The notes beneath the pieces are model-generated. The model had not been told where the DNA came from. It did not search any database and saw only the letters and a program-made list of their open reading frames with translations. Position numbers and translations under genes: made by a program. Shown here in pieces: positions 25,070-34,098 of a stretch of 64,000 bases of DNA (its first letter is position 1; each line of letters starts with the position of its first letter). This DNA comes from Akkermansiaceae bacterium (lineage in GTDB: Bacteria; Verrucomicrobiota; Verrucomicrobiia; Verrucomicrobiales; Akkermansiaceae). Location: positions 1-64,000 of the forward strand of contig JAPKCM010000002.1 of NCBI GenBank assembly GCA_028822935.1. Reading direction: 5' to 3'.

Positions 25070-26924
25070 GCTTTGCGGTTTCCTGGCCTGAGGCTTGTCC
25101 TTTCTTGCGCAGCTTTTGCTGTTTCTGTGCTTCTTCGGCGCGTTCGGACATCTTTTGCATGAAGGTTTTCTTACCGGCTTTCTTGGAAGTCTTGAGCTCA
25201 GGTTCGGGCATTTTTTGCATGAGCCAGGTCTGGCCGATGGAGAAGATGTTCTGGGTGGTCCAGTAGAGGGCGAGAGCGGAGGCGAAGTTGTAGCAGAAGA
25301 AGAAGAACATGATGGGCATGAACATCATGATACGGCGCTGCATTTTATCGCCGGTACTGGGGGTCATTTTCATCTGCAGGACCATCGTGACGGCCATGAG
25401 GATGGGGAGGATGTTGACGGGGACCGGGTCGCCGAGGAAGGGGAGGCCGAAGGGAAGGTGGCCCATGGTGTCGGGCTGAGAGAGGTCGGTGACCCACATG
25501 AAGGGCTGGTTCCGCAGTTCGACGGCATATTGCAGCATGGTGAAGAAGCCGAAGAAGACGGGGATCTGGACGAGGAGGGGGAGGCAACCACCCATCGGAT
25601 TGACTCCGAATTCGCGATACATCTTCATCGTCTCCTGTTGAATCTTATTGGGATCGTCCGCATACTTCTCCTTAAGTGCTGCCATTTTCGGCTGGAGTTT
25701 GGACATGCGCTTCATGGTCCGGGTGGACTTGGCATGGAGCGGCCACATGACGGAGCGGATCAGGATTGTGAGGACGACGACGGCCCAGCCCCATGACCAG
25801 GGGCTATTTTCGCTTCCGAAGAGACCGGAGAGCTTGTTGAGAATCCAGTTCAGGGTCCGGCTGATTGGACTGAAGAAACCGTAGTTCATGACGTCATCTT
25901 TATTGCCATCGAGGCTGCGGATGAGGGAATTATTTTTTGGCCCCATGTAGATGTCGTAGACGAGGGTCCGGCCCTTTTCGGGGGAGAGGTTTTCGCCGGG
26001 AAAGCTGATTGATTGGGTTAGGAGGGGGGCGATGTCGCCGCCGCGTTCCAGTGGGAGGGTGACTTTGTCGGGCTGGGCGCGGACGATGCTGGGAAAATCT
26101 TCGGCGGGGTCGACGATGGTGGCGAAGAATTGGTTTTCGACGCCGGCGAAATCGAGGGTTTGCTCGGTGGATGCAGTGAAGTCGATTTTCTCCTTACTAA
26201 AGAAGCCCCCTTTGAAATAGCCGGGATGTTCGGATTCGAAGTTGCCCTTGTCCTGCCAGAAGAAGTTAACGTAGTCAGCGCGCTCACCCTTGTGGAGGGG
26301 AGCGGTCGATCCGGTGACCAATTGGATGGTGCCCAGAGGAATATCGATCTTAGAGGTGTTGAAGAGCTCGATGGTCAATTGGAGGCGATAGGCGGTGCCT
26401 TCGCCCTCGGCGACCTTTCGCCAGGTTTTTTTGACGCCGAGTCCGTTAGTGAGCTCACCAATGTAGACGACGGAGTTTTCGTCTTTTGAAAATTCTTTGT
26501 AGAAGGGTTTGTCGAGAGCCACTCCACCAGGTCCGAGGAGGGCGCCGATGCGATTGGGCCCAAGGTCATTCATGCGGACCTTGCGGGTGAGGTCCTTGAC
26601 GGCGAGTTCGTTCTTAAAGGTGGCCTCCTTGATGCCTCCTTCGAGTGAGGAGAGTGCGAAAATGGTCTCGTCGGTTTCGATCAGGTGGAGTTCATCGTTA
26701 CCGACGGCTTCCACTGGAGGAGTGACGCCGAGTCCGGGCTTCTCCGTGCTGGCATCCAGGCTTGCGGGAGTTTCCGGGTCCTCCGCTGCTTCGGTGGCCC
26801 TCTTTTGGCCGGCTTCCTCAGCTTGGCGTTCGCGCAAGATTTTGTTGTTCTCGCTACTTAAGTGGAAGTTGTAGGCGAGCAGAATACTGCAAATGATGAC
26901 GACGATCCAAGCTTTACGATCCAT
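25035..26924 (-). CDS. yidC: Membrane protein insertase YidC
   Basis: 629 residues. N-terminal membrane anchor at 6-20, a long periplasmic beta-sandwich to about 360, then the conserved 60-kDa insertase domain: 'WAVVVLTILIRSVMWPLHAKS' with the groove Arg, 'KLQPKMAALKEKYADDPNK', 'NPMGGCLPLLVQIPVFFGFF', and later 'MQRRIMMFMPIMFFFFCYNF'. It ends in a Lys-rich tail typical of YidC, which contacts ribosomes. It inserts inner-membrane proteins alone or with SecYEG. It is the last gene of the rpmH-rnpA-yidD-yidC cluster; yidD stops 14 bp before its start. Confidence 0.97.
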   Translation of the reverse strand: MDRKAWIVVIICSILLAYNFHLSSENNKILRERQAEEAGQKRATEAAEDPETPASLDASTEKPGLGVTPPVEAVGNDELHLIETDETIFALSSLEGGIKEATFKNELAVKDLTRKVRMNDLGPNRIGALLGPGGVALDKPFYKEFSKDENSVVYIGELTNGLGVKKTWRKVAEGEGTAYRLQLTIELFNTSKIDIPLGTIQLVTGSTAPLHKGERADYVNFFWQDKGNFESEHPGYFKGGFFSKEKIDFTASTEQTLDFAGVENQFFATIVDPAEDFPSIVRAQPDKVTLPLERGGDIAPLLTQSISFPGENLSPEKGRTLVYDIYMGPKNNSLIRSLDGNKDDVMNYGFFSPISRTLNWILNKLSGLFGSENSPWSWGWAVVVLTILIRSVMWPLHAKSTRTMKRMSKLQPKMAALKEKYADDPNKIQQETMKMYREFGVNPMGGCLPLLVQIPVFFGFFTMLQYAVELRNQPFMWVTDLSQPDTMGHLPFGLPFLGDPVPVNILPILMAVTMVLQMKMTPSTGDKMQRRIMMFMPIMFFFFCYNFASALALYWTTQNIFSIGQTWLMQKMPEPELKTSKKAGKKTFMQKMSERAEEAQKQQKLRKKGQASGQETAKLKKPRGPKTGG

Positions 26925-26938
26925 GGTTTATAAAAGGG

Positions 26939-27193
26939 TCAATGTTGAGATGATTGAGGTCTCGCGGGTGGGACGGGGTCATAACCGGACCCACCCCAAG
27001 GATGACAGCGTAAAATTCTGCGAATCCCAAGCCAGCTGCCTTTGAGGGAGCCGTGGGTTTCGACTGCTTCGAGAAAATAGTGCGAGCAGGTCGGAGCGTA
27101 GCGGCAGCCTGCGTGTGGTCCGGCCAGTGCTTTCATGAAAGGCCGAAGAAAGATCTGGTAGAAGCGGATGACGATGCGGATGAGCCATTTCAT
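26939..27193 (-). CDS. yidD: Membrane protein insertion efficiency factor YidD
   Basis: 84 residues from the ATG at 27193, which overlaps the rnpA stop by 4 bp; a longer frame within rnpA is rejected. Family marks: amphipathic N-terminus '[17 protein letters not shown]', then '[20 protein letters not shown]' and '[17 protein letters not shown]'. YidD is a small peripheral inner-membrane protein that aids YidC-dependent insertion, which fits its position between rnpA and yidC. Confidence 0.95.
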   Translation of the reverse strand: MKWLIRIVIRFYQIFLRPFMKALAGPHAGCRYAPTCSHYFLEAVETHGSLKGSWLGIRRILRCHPWGGSGYDPVPPARPQSSQH

Positions 27194-27546
27194 GCGTTTT
27201 CGCTCCAGAGGTTGAGCCGTTTGGCGGTTTTGATCCAGTCGGCCTCGAGTTCCTGATAGGTGGCATCGACGGCGCGAAAACGGGCGATGGTGACGAGGCG
27301 ATACTGGTCGGGGAGGTGGTCCCCCCATTTACGGACGATTTCGCGGAAGCGGCGACGGAGAAGGTTGCGCGTGACCGCTTTTTTTGAAGCCTTCTTCGAG
27401 GTGATGAAGCCGAATCTTCGATCATCGAGGGTCGGGTCCAAGTGGGAACCGATGACGAGAAAGCGTCCGGCGGCTGATCGCCCCTGGGTGCGCACGGTGT
27501 GAAACTCGCTCCAGTCGAGCATGCGTCGCTTGCGGGAAAGTTCCAT
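27190..27546 (-). CDS. rnpA: Ribonuclease P protein component
   Basis: 118 residues. It starts '[18 protein letters not shown]'. The RNR-type RNA-binding motif appears as '[18 protein letters not shown]', and '[13 protein letters not shown]' precedes it. RnpA helps the catalytic RNase P RNA bind and cut the 5' leader of pre-tRNA. A hairpin terminator separates it from rpmH upstream, while it is translationally coupled to yidD downstream. Confidence 0.95.
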   Translation of the reverse strand: MELSRKRRMLDWSEFHTVRTQGRSAAGRFLVIGSHLDPTLDDRRFGFITSKKASKKAVTRNLLRRRFREIVRKWGDHLPDQYRLVTIARFRAVDATYQELEADWIKTAKRLNLWSENA

Positions 27547-27562
27547 AGCTGCGACGGCACGC

Positions 27563-27603
27563 CGAAAAAAAGAAGGCCGCCTGAGGAAAACTCGAAGGCG
27601 GCC
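27563..27603 (-). terminator. Intrinsic terminator or attenuator between rpmH and rnpA
   Basis: On the minus strand, directly after rpmH, GGCCGCC pairs with GGCGGCC around a 15-base loop (27575-27603), followed by TTCTTTTTTT. This is a classic rho-independent layout and probably lowers rnpA expression relative to rpmH. Confidence 0.8.
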
Positions 27604-27609
27604 AGCTGA

Positions 27610-27795
27610 TTACTTGGTATTGTTCTGCACCGTGTGGCGCTTGAAGTGAATCTCGGCCCCTTTTGGAAGGAGGCGCTTGCGGCCCTTACGACGGCGATTC
27701 TTGAGGATACCACGACCTGCCTTGTCAGCCATGCGTGCACGGAAGCCGTGTTGACGCTTACGGACTCGCTTCGAAGGCTGATAAGTTCTTTTCAT
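27610..27795 (-). CDS. rpmH: 50S ribosomal protein L34
   Basis: 61 residues, a little longer than the usual 44-47 because of a C-terminal extension ('[16 protein letters not shown]'). The core is unmistakable: '[20 protein letters not shown]', '[16 protein letters not shown]'. It is the first gene of the cluster; no dnaA lies upstream, where many bacteria keep it. Confidence 0.97.
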   Translation of the reverse strand: MKRTYQPSKRVRKRQHGFRARMADKAGRGILKNRRRKGRKRLLPKGAEIHFKRHTVQNNTK

Positions 27796-28278
27796 AGCAG
27801 TAGATCGGAAAAAGGTTGAGTAATCGCCTCTCCAATTTGGTGAGGGAGGCGGAGACTAGCCAGACGAGCGTCCTTGTCAACTCATCGTGGATTTTTTTAA
27901 AGGAAATTTTCACTCAAAGGACATACACTAGCACTTCCTCCCCAACTTTTTTGCTCAATGGAGATATTGGTGATGCAGCGACTCGCCCGGTAGGTGTGTT
28001 CGAGCAAGTATTTGAAGTTCCTGAGGCCGTAGGAGACTGAATAGGCATGGTTGAGCCAACGAGAACGCCTTTCTCTGACCAAGCATCCAAAGTCATGTAA
28101 GCCGAAGTGGTGACGCGATGGAGGTCGGAGCTTCTCTTCGTGAGCATTTTCCGAGAGAGCGAAGCTCCCTGAATAAGTGGCACTTTCGTCACATTTCAAC
28201 TTTTGTTATTTGTGATTTTCGTGTCTAAATCCCGATCTGCTGCGAGTTAGTGGCACTCGTGACTAAATCTAGATACAC
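27796..28278. other. 483-bp intergenic region upstream of rpmH and porin 1
   Basis: It holds the promoters of two divergent units. About 27,900-28,200 stays open on the minus strand in two frames ('RSRWLNHAYSVSYGLRNF' in one), but neither frame resembles a family I know, so I treat it as non-coding or as old relic DNA. No dnaA gene and no cluster of DnaA boxes was seen. Confidence 0.4.
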
Positions 28279-29451
28279 ATGAATAAAAAATTGATCCAAG
28301 TAATTGGTGCTGGCGTGACTGCCACCACCCTTAGCGCCCTCGCTGGCGATATTTCGGTGGCACCTCCCGCTCCCGTGAATAACGGAAACTGGTGCGATAC
28401 CCTGCAGGATATGGGCACTCTTTATAAGGATAATAAGAGTCCTTACATTCAGGAGATCAAGGTCTTCGGACGGGCGCATTATCAGTTCAGCTACGTCGAT
28501 GGTGAGAACAACACCCAGGATTTTTCAGAAGATGGTGGTGAGCTTCGTCGTCTCCGTTTGGGCACTTCGATCAAGTTCCTCAACGGCTTTAAGCTCGTTG
28601 GTCGCGCAAACCTTGAAAAGGGTGGCTTCCGTAGCGACCAGTTAGGCTACAACGGCATGGACGAGTTGTATCTTGAGTATGGTTTGGGCGATGTCGCTGG
28701 ATTTGAGGATGTGACTATCGGATACGGTCGTTACAAAGTTGCTTTCGGTGGCGAAGAGCACATCTCTTCGAAGAAGATTAAGACGGTTGAGCGCTCGAAC
28801 CTCAATAATTTTTACGCACCAAGCCGTTCCACAGGAGTGCTTATCGATGCTTCCCGGGGTGACATCGATTACACCTTGGGTGTATTCTCAACAGATGCTG
28901 ACCAGACTCTCGGTCAGTGGGACGAAGGTATTGCTTACTACGGAAGCGCTGCGTTCGGCGCTTTCGATGGAGATATGACGATTGATTTCGTTTATAACGA
29001 TGCTGATCCTGTTTTGGACGAAGACACCTTCGGATACGAGTGGGCGACTTCAGTCACACACCAGTCTAAGATCGGAAACTGGGACCTTCTGCTCAATGGC
29101 ACCTACGGTGAAACCCACAATGGTGCTGAAGTTTATGGTCTTGTTGTGATGCCATCGACTTTCCTCATTGAAGACAAATTGGAAGCTGTTTTCCGCTACC
29201 AGTATGCCGCTTCTGATGATCCTGCTGGTTTCAGCATCAACAGCCGTTCGGTTCGCAACTCTGCTGCATCTGACGGTGTTGGCATCGTGAATGGCGGTGA
29301 TGAGAACCACACCATCTACGCTGGCCTCAATTACTTCCTCTGCGACCACAACGCCAAGGTGATGGTGGGAGCTGAGTATGAGACCTTCGAAGGAACCGTC
29401 ACAGACGTGGAAGCGACCACTCTCTGGGCTGCCTTCCGCATGTATTTCTAA
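28279..29451 (+). CDS. Outer-membrane porin (OprP-like), copy 1
   Basis: 390 residues. Signal peptide 1-22, then a short linker with 'NNGNWCDTLQDMGTLYKD', then alternating beta-strand pattern to a terminal Phe ('TLWAAFRMYF'), as expected for outer-membrane barrels. Strand motifs 'FGRAHYQFSYVDG', 'FKLVGRANLEKGG', 'DELYLEYGLGD' and 'VTIGYGRYKVAFGGEEH' resemble phosphate-selective porin O/P-type proteins. It forms a diffusion channel; solute preference cannot be read. A strong terminator follows, so it is a separate unit from its paralogue. Confidence 0.82.
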   Translation: MNKKLIQVIGAGVTATTLSALAGDISVAPPAPVNNGNWCDTLQDMGTLYKDNKSPYIQEIKVFGRAHYQFSYVDGENNTQDFSEDGGELRRLRLGTSIKFLNGFKLVGRANLEKGGFRSDQLGYNGMDELYLEYGLGDVAGFEDVTIGYGRYKVAFGGEEHISSKKIKTVERSNLNNFYAPSRSTGVLIDASRGDIDYTLGVFSTDADQTLGQWDEGIAYYGSAAFGAFDGDMTIDFVYNDADPVLDEDTFGYEWATSVTHQSKIGNWDLLLNGTYGETHNGAEVYGLVVMPSTFLIEDKLEAVFRYQYAASDDPAGFSINSRSVRNSAASDGVGIVNGGDENHTIYAGLNYFLCDHNAKVMVGAEYETFEGTVTDVEATTLWAAFRMYF

Positions 29452-29480
29452 GAACGCAAGATAGCGTCTTTTTCAACTAA

Positions 29481-29513
29481 GCGGGTGTCCTGAGAAGGAC
29501 ACTCGCATTTTTT
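29481..29513 (+). terminator. Intrinsic terminator after porin 1
   Basis: GCGGGTGTCC and GGACACTCGC (one G-T pair) form a 10-bp stem around TGAGAA, followed by A then six T. Confidence 0.85.
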
Positions 29514-29643
29514 GTGGATATTCCCGCGTTTGAGGAAGGGTCTGGAGGTCGCCTGATCCATCCAGCAGGTGAGATGAAGTGACAATTTTGACAAAATACC
29601 GGTTGGCCTCTTGTCCAAATTATGGCTTTCTAAGCGCCAATTA

Positions 29644-30804
29644 ATGATGAAGATCCGAACCACCGCCACTCTTGCTCTGACTGCCGTCGGAGCTTTCGCT
29701 GGAGAAACGATCCAAGAAACCGAAAAGCCCGAGAATAATGGGGATTGGTGCGAGCGTTTCGATTCTCTAGCTGAAATTTACAAGGATAAGAAAAATCCAT
29801 ACATTCAGGAGGTCGAGCTCTACTTGAGGGCGCATTATCAGTTTGGCTACACTGATGGTGATAATCTGGGCCAGAATTTCTCAGGTCACGGTGGTGAGTT
29901 CCGCCGTTTTCGTGTTGGCGCAGCGGTCGAGTTTCTCGATGGTTTCAAGTTGGTTGGGCGCATCAATGTCGAGGATGGCGATTATCGTGACTACAAGATC
30001 GCTTACGATGATTTCGATCAACTGTATCTTGAGTATGACTTCGGGGACGTGGGCATCTTCGAGAATGTCGTTTTAGGCTATGGTCGATATAAGATCGCCT
30101 TCGGTGGGGAAGAGCACGATTCCTCTAGTGAGATCAAAACGGTCGAACGGTCGAATCTGAATAATTTCTTCGCGCCAGACCGTTCTACCGGCTTTTCGTT
30201 GGAAGCGGAATATGAGGATGTGGAGATGAAATTCGGGGTCTTCACCACTGACGAAGAAGAGGCTCTTGCTGACTGGAATGCGGGCGTCGCTTACTATGCC
30301 GGTTTTAATTTTGATCTCGGGAAAGATCACAATCTCCTTGTAGATTTTCTCTACAACGACGCCGAATCAGTGAAGGGGCAGGATTCAATTGGTTACAAGT
30401 GGGCGACTTCCGTCACGCATCTCTCCGAGATCGGAGACATCGACCTCTTTTTAAATGCCACCTACGGACGGACTCACAGCGGAAACGATGTTTATGGAAT
30501 CGTCGTCATGCCATCCACCGAGATTATCAAGGACAAGCTCGAAGCCGTCGTGCGCTACCAATATGCTAATGCAGATGCGAGGGTCTTCAAAATCAATAAG
30601 CGAAATGTCAATAATGTTGCGAGCGCTGACGGCGTCGGGATCAATCCTGGAGATTTGAACCACACCATCTATGCGGGCTTGAACTACTTCCTTTGCGAGG
30701 ATCACGCCCGGTTTCAGATTGGCGCCGAATACGAGACGCTCACGGGACGCTTTCTTGATGTTGAAGCCACGACTCTCTGGGCTGCCTTTAAACTCGACTT
30801 CTAG
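29644..30804 (+). CDS. Outer-membrane porin (OprP-like), copy 2
   Basis: 386 residues from the ATG at 29644 (29647 equally possible). Signal peptide ('TTATLALTAVGAFAGE'). It is a paralogue of the preceding porin over its full length: 'NNGDWCERFDSLAEIYKDKK', 'LRAHYQFGYTDGD', 'FKLVGRINVEDG', 'VERSNLNNFFAPDRSTGF', ending 'TLWAAFKLDF'. It has more acidic residues in several loops ('EEEALADWN', 'EYEDVEMKF'), which could change channel preference. Its stop overlaps the stop of lpxA on the other strand by 4 bp. Confidence 0.82.
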   Translation: MMKIRTTATLALTAVGAFAGETIQETEKPENNGDWCERFDSLAEIYKDKKNPYIQEVELYLRAHYQFGYTDGDNLGQNFSGHGGEFRRFRVGAAVEFLDGFKLVGRINVEDGDYRDYKIAYDDFDQLYLEYDFGDVGIFENVVLGYGRYKIAFGGEEHDSSSEIKTVERSNLNNFFAPDRSTGFSLEAEYEDVEMKFGVFTTDEEEALADWNAGVAYYAGFNFDLGKDHNLLVDFLYNDAESVKGQDSIGYKWATSVTHLSEIGDIDLFLNATYGRTHSGNDVYGIVVMPSTEIIKDKLEAVVRYQYANADARVFKINKRNVNNVASADGVGINPGDLNHTIYAGLNYFLCEDHARFQIGAEYETLTGRFLDVEATTLWAAFKLDF

Positions 30805-31574
30805 CGCATGACGCCGCGCGTGGACGTCTGGATGAAATCGACGAGCTGTTTGACGCAAGGATAGGTCGCCGCATCTTCCGGGAGGGAGGCGATGGCGTCC
30901 GCTAGGTTGAGATCCTTTCGGAAAAAGAGCTTCTTGTAGGCGGTCTTGAGCGCTCTGAGGTCTTCTTCGCTAAAGCCGCGTCGTTCGAGGCCGATCTTGT
31001 TGATACCGCGCACCTGTCCCGGGTTTCCATCGATGATGGTGAAGGGAGGAACATCCTGGGTAATCTTGGTCATGCCGCCGATGATGGCATGCGCGCCGAG
31101 GCGGCAAAATTGATGCACACCGGAGAGGCCGGAAACGATGACGTAGTCCTCGGTTTCGACGTGCCCTGCAAGGCTGGCATTGTTCGAGAGGATGTTGTGA
31201 TTGGCGATCTGGCAATCATGGGCGACGTGGGCGTAGGCCAGAATGAGATTATCGTTGCCGATGCGGGTTGGGAGTTTTTCGTGAGTGCCGCGATGGATCG
31301 TGACGTTTTCACGGAAGACGTTGCGATCACCGATTTCGAGAGCGGTGGGCTCTCCCGCATATTTTAAGTCCTGGGATTTGATACCGATGGCAGCGAAGGG
31401 GAAAAACTCGTTATCGTTTCCGATCTTTGAATGTCCATGGATGACGACGTGGGAGTGGAGTTTGCAGTTGCCGCCCAAGGTGACGTTTCCCCCGATCACG
31501 CAGAAGGGACCGATCGCGGCGTTTTTACCGATCTGAGCATCGGGCGAAATGATGGCGCTGGGGTGGATGGACAT
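30801..31574 (-). CDS. lpxA: UDP-N-acetylglucosamine acyltransferase
   Basis: 257 residues. Left-handed beta-helix hexapeptide repeats run from the start ('IHPSAIISPDAQIGKNAAIG') to about 190, with the catalytic His region 'AYAHVAHDCQIANH' and 'LAGHVETEDY', followed by the helical C-terminal domain ('GLERRGFSEEDLRALKTAYK'). LpxA carries out the first step of lipid A synthesis in the cytoplasm, acylating UDP-GlcNAc at the 3-OH. It shows that the host makes lipid A. The DUF2452 gene lies 6 bp upstream, probably co-transcribed; other lpx genes are not in the window. Confidence 0.95.
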   Translation of the reverse strand: MSIHPSAIISPDAQIGKNAAIGPFCVIGGNVTLGGNCKLHSHVVIHGHSKIGNDNEFFPFAAIGIKSQDLKYAGEPTALEIGDRNVFRENVTIHRGTHEKLPTRIGNDNLILAYAHVAHDCQIANHNILSNNASLAGHVETEDYVIVSGLSGVHQFCRLGAHAIIGGMTKITQDVPPFTIIDGNPGQVRGINKIGLERRGFSEEDLRALKTAYKKLFFRKDLNLADAIASLPEDAATYPCVKQLVDFIQTSTRGVMR

Positions 31575-31580
31575 AGAAGC

Positions 31581-32009
31581 TTAGCCGACATCGGCCACTC
31601 CTTCGTCGCTAAAAAGATCGCGCGCGTCAACACTAGCCTCAATCAACTCCCACTGGCGGTCGAGATTGAGGCGGAAACTGGCGAGGTGTTTTTGGGCCCA
31701 CTGATCGGGTCCGATCATGGAAAGGATGTTTTTTTGGCGGACGCGATAGAGGTGGTAAGTCTCGCCCATGACGGGTTCGAACTGGATATCGGCCTCATAA
31801 ACGAGCTTGTTCCAGTTGAAGTGTTCGATGGTGCGGACGTATTGTTCCCGCATTTCGGTGAGTTTTTGATGGAGGTCACGCTCGACTTGGCTGAGGCCGC
31901 GGGATTTGAAGGAGGTGAGATCATTGGGGATGATTTTCGGGCTCAGCGTCGATACCGGATAAGGGAGAAAGGCCGCAGAAGTGGGTAGGTCTTGAGAAAG
32001 TTCGTCCAT
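31581..32009 (-). CDS. DUF2452 family protein
   Basis: 142 residues. It matches the DUF2452 pattern: 'FLPYPVSTLSPKIIPND' early, a helical middle ('LHQKLTEMREQYVRTIEHFN'), then 'FEPVMGETYHLYR' and 'LSMIGPDQWAQK'. The function of this family is not established. It is soluble with no signal peptide. It lies just ahead of lpxA on the same strand, probably as a two-gene operon. Confidence 0.75.
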   Translation of the reverse strand: MDELSQDLPTSAAFLPYPVSTLSPKIIPNDLTSFKSRGLSQVERDLHQKLTEMREQYVRTIEHFNWNKLVYEADIQFEPVMGETYHLYRVRQKNILSMIGPDQWAQKHLASFRLNLDRQWELIEASVDARDLFSDEGVADVG

Positions 32010-32132
32010 TGAATGCCATTAAGGTGCCAAAGAAAGGGCTTTTCGCAATGGGGATTTTCCTTATCTTGCATCAGTTTGAATCTTACTGATCTTGAAATTG
32101 AGGAAACAGGTGAAGGTTCGAAAAGTAGTCAT

Positions 32133-32159
32133 CTCCCCTCCATGACATGCGGAGGGGAG
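32133..32159. terminator. Hairpin downstream of the symporter gene
   Basis: CTCCCCTCC/GGAGGGGAG gives a perfect 9-bp stem around ATGACATGC. It lies 43 bp beyond the stop of the minus-strand symporter gene. No T tract on the minus side, so rho-independent termination is uncertain. Confidence 0.5.
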
Positions 32160-32201
32160 CTTTCTTGGAACTTATTTTGCGGCGATCTTCTTCGCGAGAC
32201 C

Positions 32202-33725
32202 CTAGAAATACTTGGCCAAGGTCTCTGCTTTAGGCGGAGGCGAGGCAAGTGAGCCGATGATCATGGCGAGGGCACCGATGAACCACATGGCGGCGGCGGG
32301 GACAATGCCTCCGGGGAGGAAGTATTCGCCTCCGAAGCCAGACATGGTGAAAAAGGTGACCCAGCTGATGAAGACGGCGATGACGCAGGCGTAGGCTCCG
32401 ACCTTGGTGGCGCGCTTCCAGTAAAGCGAGGCGATGACCAGGGGAGTGAGGGCGGCGAAGCCGGAGAAACTCCAGATCGCGAGGTCGAAGACGTTCTTCT
32501 TGTAGAGGAGGAGCGAGAGGATGTAGGTGATCGTGACGATCGCGACGATGAAGGCGCGGGCCATGAAGAGGATCTGCTTGTCGGTGTATTCCTTCTTGCT
32601 GTTGTGAAGGACGACGTCGTTGGTGAACATGGTGCCGAGGCAGAGGAATTGGGAGTCGAGCGAGGACATGATGGCGGCGAGGATGCCGGTGGTGACGAGG
32701 CCGACGATAATGGGGTCATGGACTAGAACGGCGACCATTTTGGCGAGAACTGCGCCGCTGGGAGTTGGGATTGCTCCGTTGAGTGCAGGGACGCCGGTGG
32801 CCCAGACGCCGATGAGGACACAAGGAACCCAGACGATCATGATACAGATGGGATGGGCGATGACGGTGAGCTTGAAGCTTTTGGCGCTCTTGGCGGTGAG
32901 CCAGTGCTGGAAAAGGTGGGGGAACATGCCCACACTGAGCGGAATGAACATGTAGGTGAGGAAGGTGAGTTGGCTAAAGCCGACCTCGCCAGAGACGGTG
33001 CGCACTTTGTGTGCGTCGCTCGCTTTTTCGATGGCTGCACCCACTCCGCCAAGCTTGGTGGAGATGAGGTAGAAGGCGAGGATTCCCATGACCATGAAGA
33101 CGATCGTCTGGAAGGTGTTGGCCCAGGCGGCGGCGCGGGAACCACCGGCGAAGATGTAGGTGAGCACGACGCCGCAGATGACAAGGCCAGTGAGCCACGG
33201 TGGGACGGCTCCGTTTTCGAAGAGGTCGGGGAAGGTCCCGGGAATGTCGATTTTTGGAGTCACTTTGGCGACGGTGACTCCGTAGATGGTTTTAGCCGCG
33301 CCGATGATTCCGATGAGGAGGTAGGGGATGACGAGGAGAACGAGGATCGGGAAGAGGAGGTAGCCGAATTTTGTGGATTCGAAACGGGCCCGGAAATACT
33401 GGATCTGGGTGACGTAGCCGTGGCGCTTGCCGATGGCCCAGAGCTTGATGCCAATCATGAAAAAGCAAGCCGCGTGAATCAATCCTGAGGAGGACGCCAT
33501 CAGGCCGTAAGTGCCGATTCCGTTTTCGAAGGCCTTACCGGTGGAGCCCACGAGCGCAAAGGCGGTCATGGTGGTGCCGAAGACCGACATCAGGAGCATG
33601 AAAGGCCCGATGGAGTGGCTCGCGACGAAATAGTCCTTTGAAGTGCCCCGGAAGAGGGTTTTTGAAAAGAGGGCGAGCCCGAGAAGGAGCGCGAGATAGA
33701 TGACGATTACGATGATAGTGGCCAT
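32202..33725 (-). CDS. Sodium:solute symporter family permease
   Basis: 507 residues with about 13 hydrophobic segments. SSS-family marks: 'GTSKDYFVASHSIGPFMLL' after the first helix, 'GTTMTAFALVGSTGKAFENG' in the unwound helix region, 'FAGGSRAAAWANTFQTIVF', and 'LDSQFLCLGTMFTNDV' near the sodium site. It imports an organic solute with sodium. Substrate is unknown; such PVC members are often linked to sugar or carboxylate use. The partner DUF3311 gene lies 5 bp upstream. Confidence 0.9.
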   Translation of the reverse strand: MATIIVIVIYLALLLGLALFSKTLFRGTSKDYFVASHSIGPFMLLMSVFGTTMTAFALVGSTGKAFENGIGTYGLMASSSGLIHAACFFMIGIKLWAIGKRHGYVTQIQYFRARFESTKFGYLLFPILVLLVIPYLLIGIIGAAKTIYGVTVAKVTPKIDIPGTFPDLFENGAVPPWLTGLVICGVVLTYIFAGGSRAAAWANTFQTIVFMVMGILAFYLISTKLGGVGAAIEKASDAHKVRTVSGEVGFSQLTFLTYMFIPLSVGMFPHLFQHWLTAKSAKSFKLTVIAHPICIMIVWVPCVLIGVWATGVPALNGAIPTPSGAVLAKMVAVLVHDPIIVGLVTTGILAAIMSSLDSQFLCLGTMFTNDVVLHNSKKEYTDKQILFMARAFIVAIVTITYILSLLLYKKNVFDLAIWSFSGFAALTPLVIASLYWKRATKVGAYACVIAVFISWVTFFTMSGFGGEYFLPGGIVPAAAMWFIGALAMIIGSLASPPPKAETLAKYF

Positions 33726-33730
33726 GTTTT

Positions 33731-33955
33731 TTAGAGTTCGTCGTTTCCTTCAGCCCATTCTTCGAGCTTGGTGGGCCAAGCGAATTTAACCACAAGGGCC
33801 CAGAATCCTGCGGCCACGAGGGAGTAGCAGGCATGATAGAAGAGACCGATGGGAATGAATCCCCAAACGAGCGCGGGGTTGTCCCAATTCCAAACGTCCT
33901 GATGCAGCACTGCCAGGAGCAGGAAAACTGCGATGATGATCCAAGTTTTCTTCAT
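33731..33955 (-). CDS. DUF3311-like small membrane protein
   Basis: 74 residues with two membrane segments: 'WIIIAVFLLLAVLHQDV' and 'FIPIGLFYHACYSLVAAGFW'. Size, the 'GFIPIGLFYHACYS' motif and the position directly before a sodium:solute symporter gene fit the DUF3311 family, which accompanies many such symporters as an accessory subunit of unknown role. Confidence 0.8.
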   Translation of the reverse strand: MKKTWIIIAVFLLLAVLHQDVWNWDNPALVWGFIPIGLFYHACYSLVAAGFWALVVKFAWPTKLEEWAEGNDEL

Positions 33956-34098
33956 TGTGTCGTGAGGCTACCGTTAGCTTTGCCAATGCCTTTCAATCTG
34001 TCGATTCCAAGAAGATAAAAAACCAACGAATTGCTTCGGTGGGCTTGGAAGAGAATTTTTGAGCTCAGCGGCGGTGGCATCCGAGGAGGTGACCGCCA

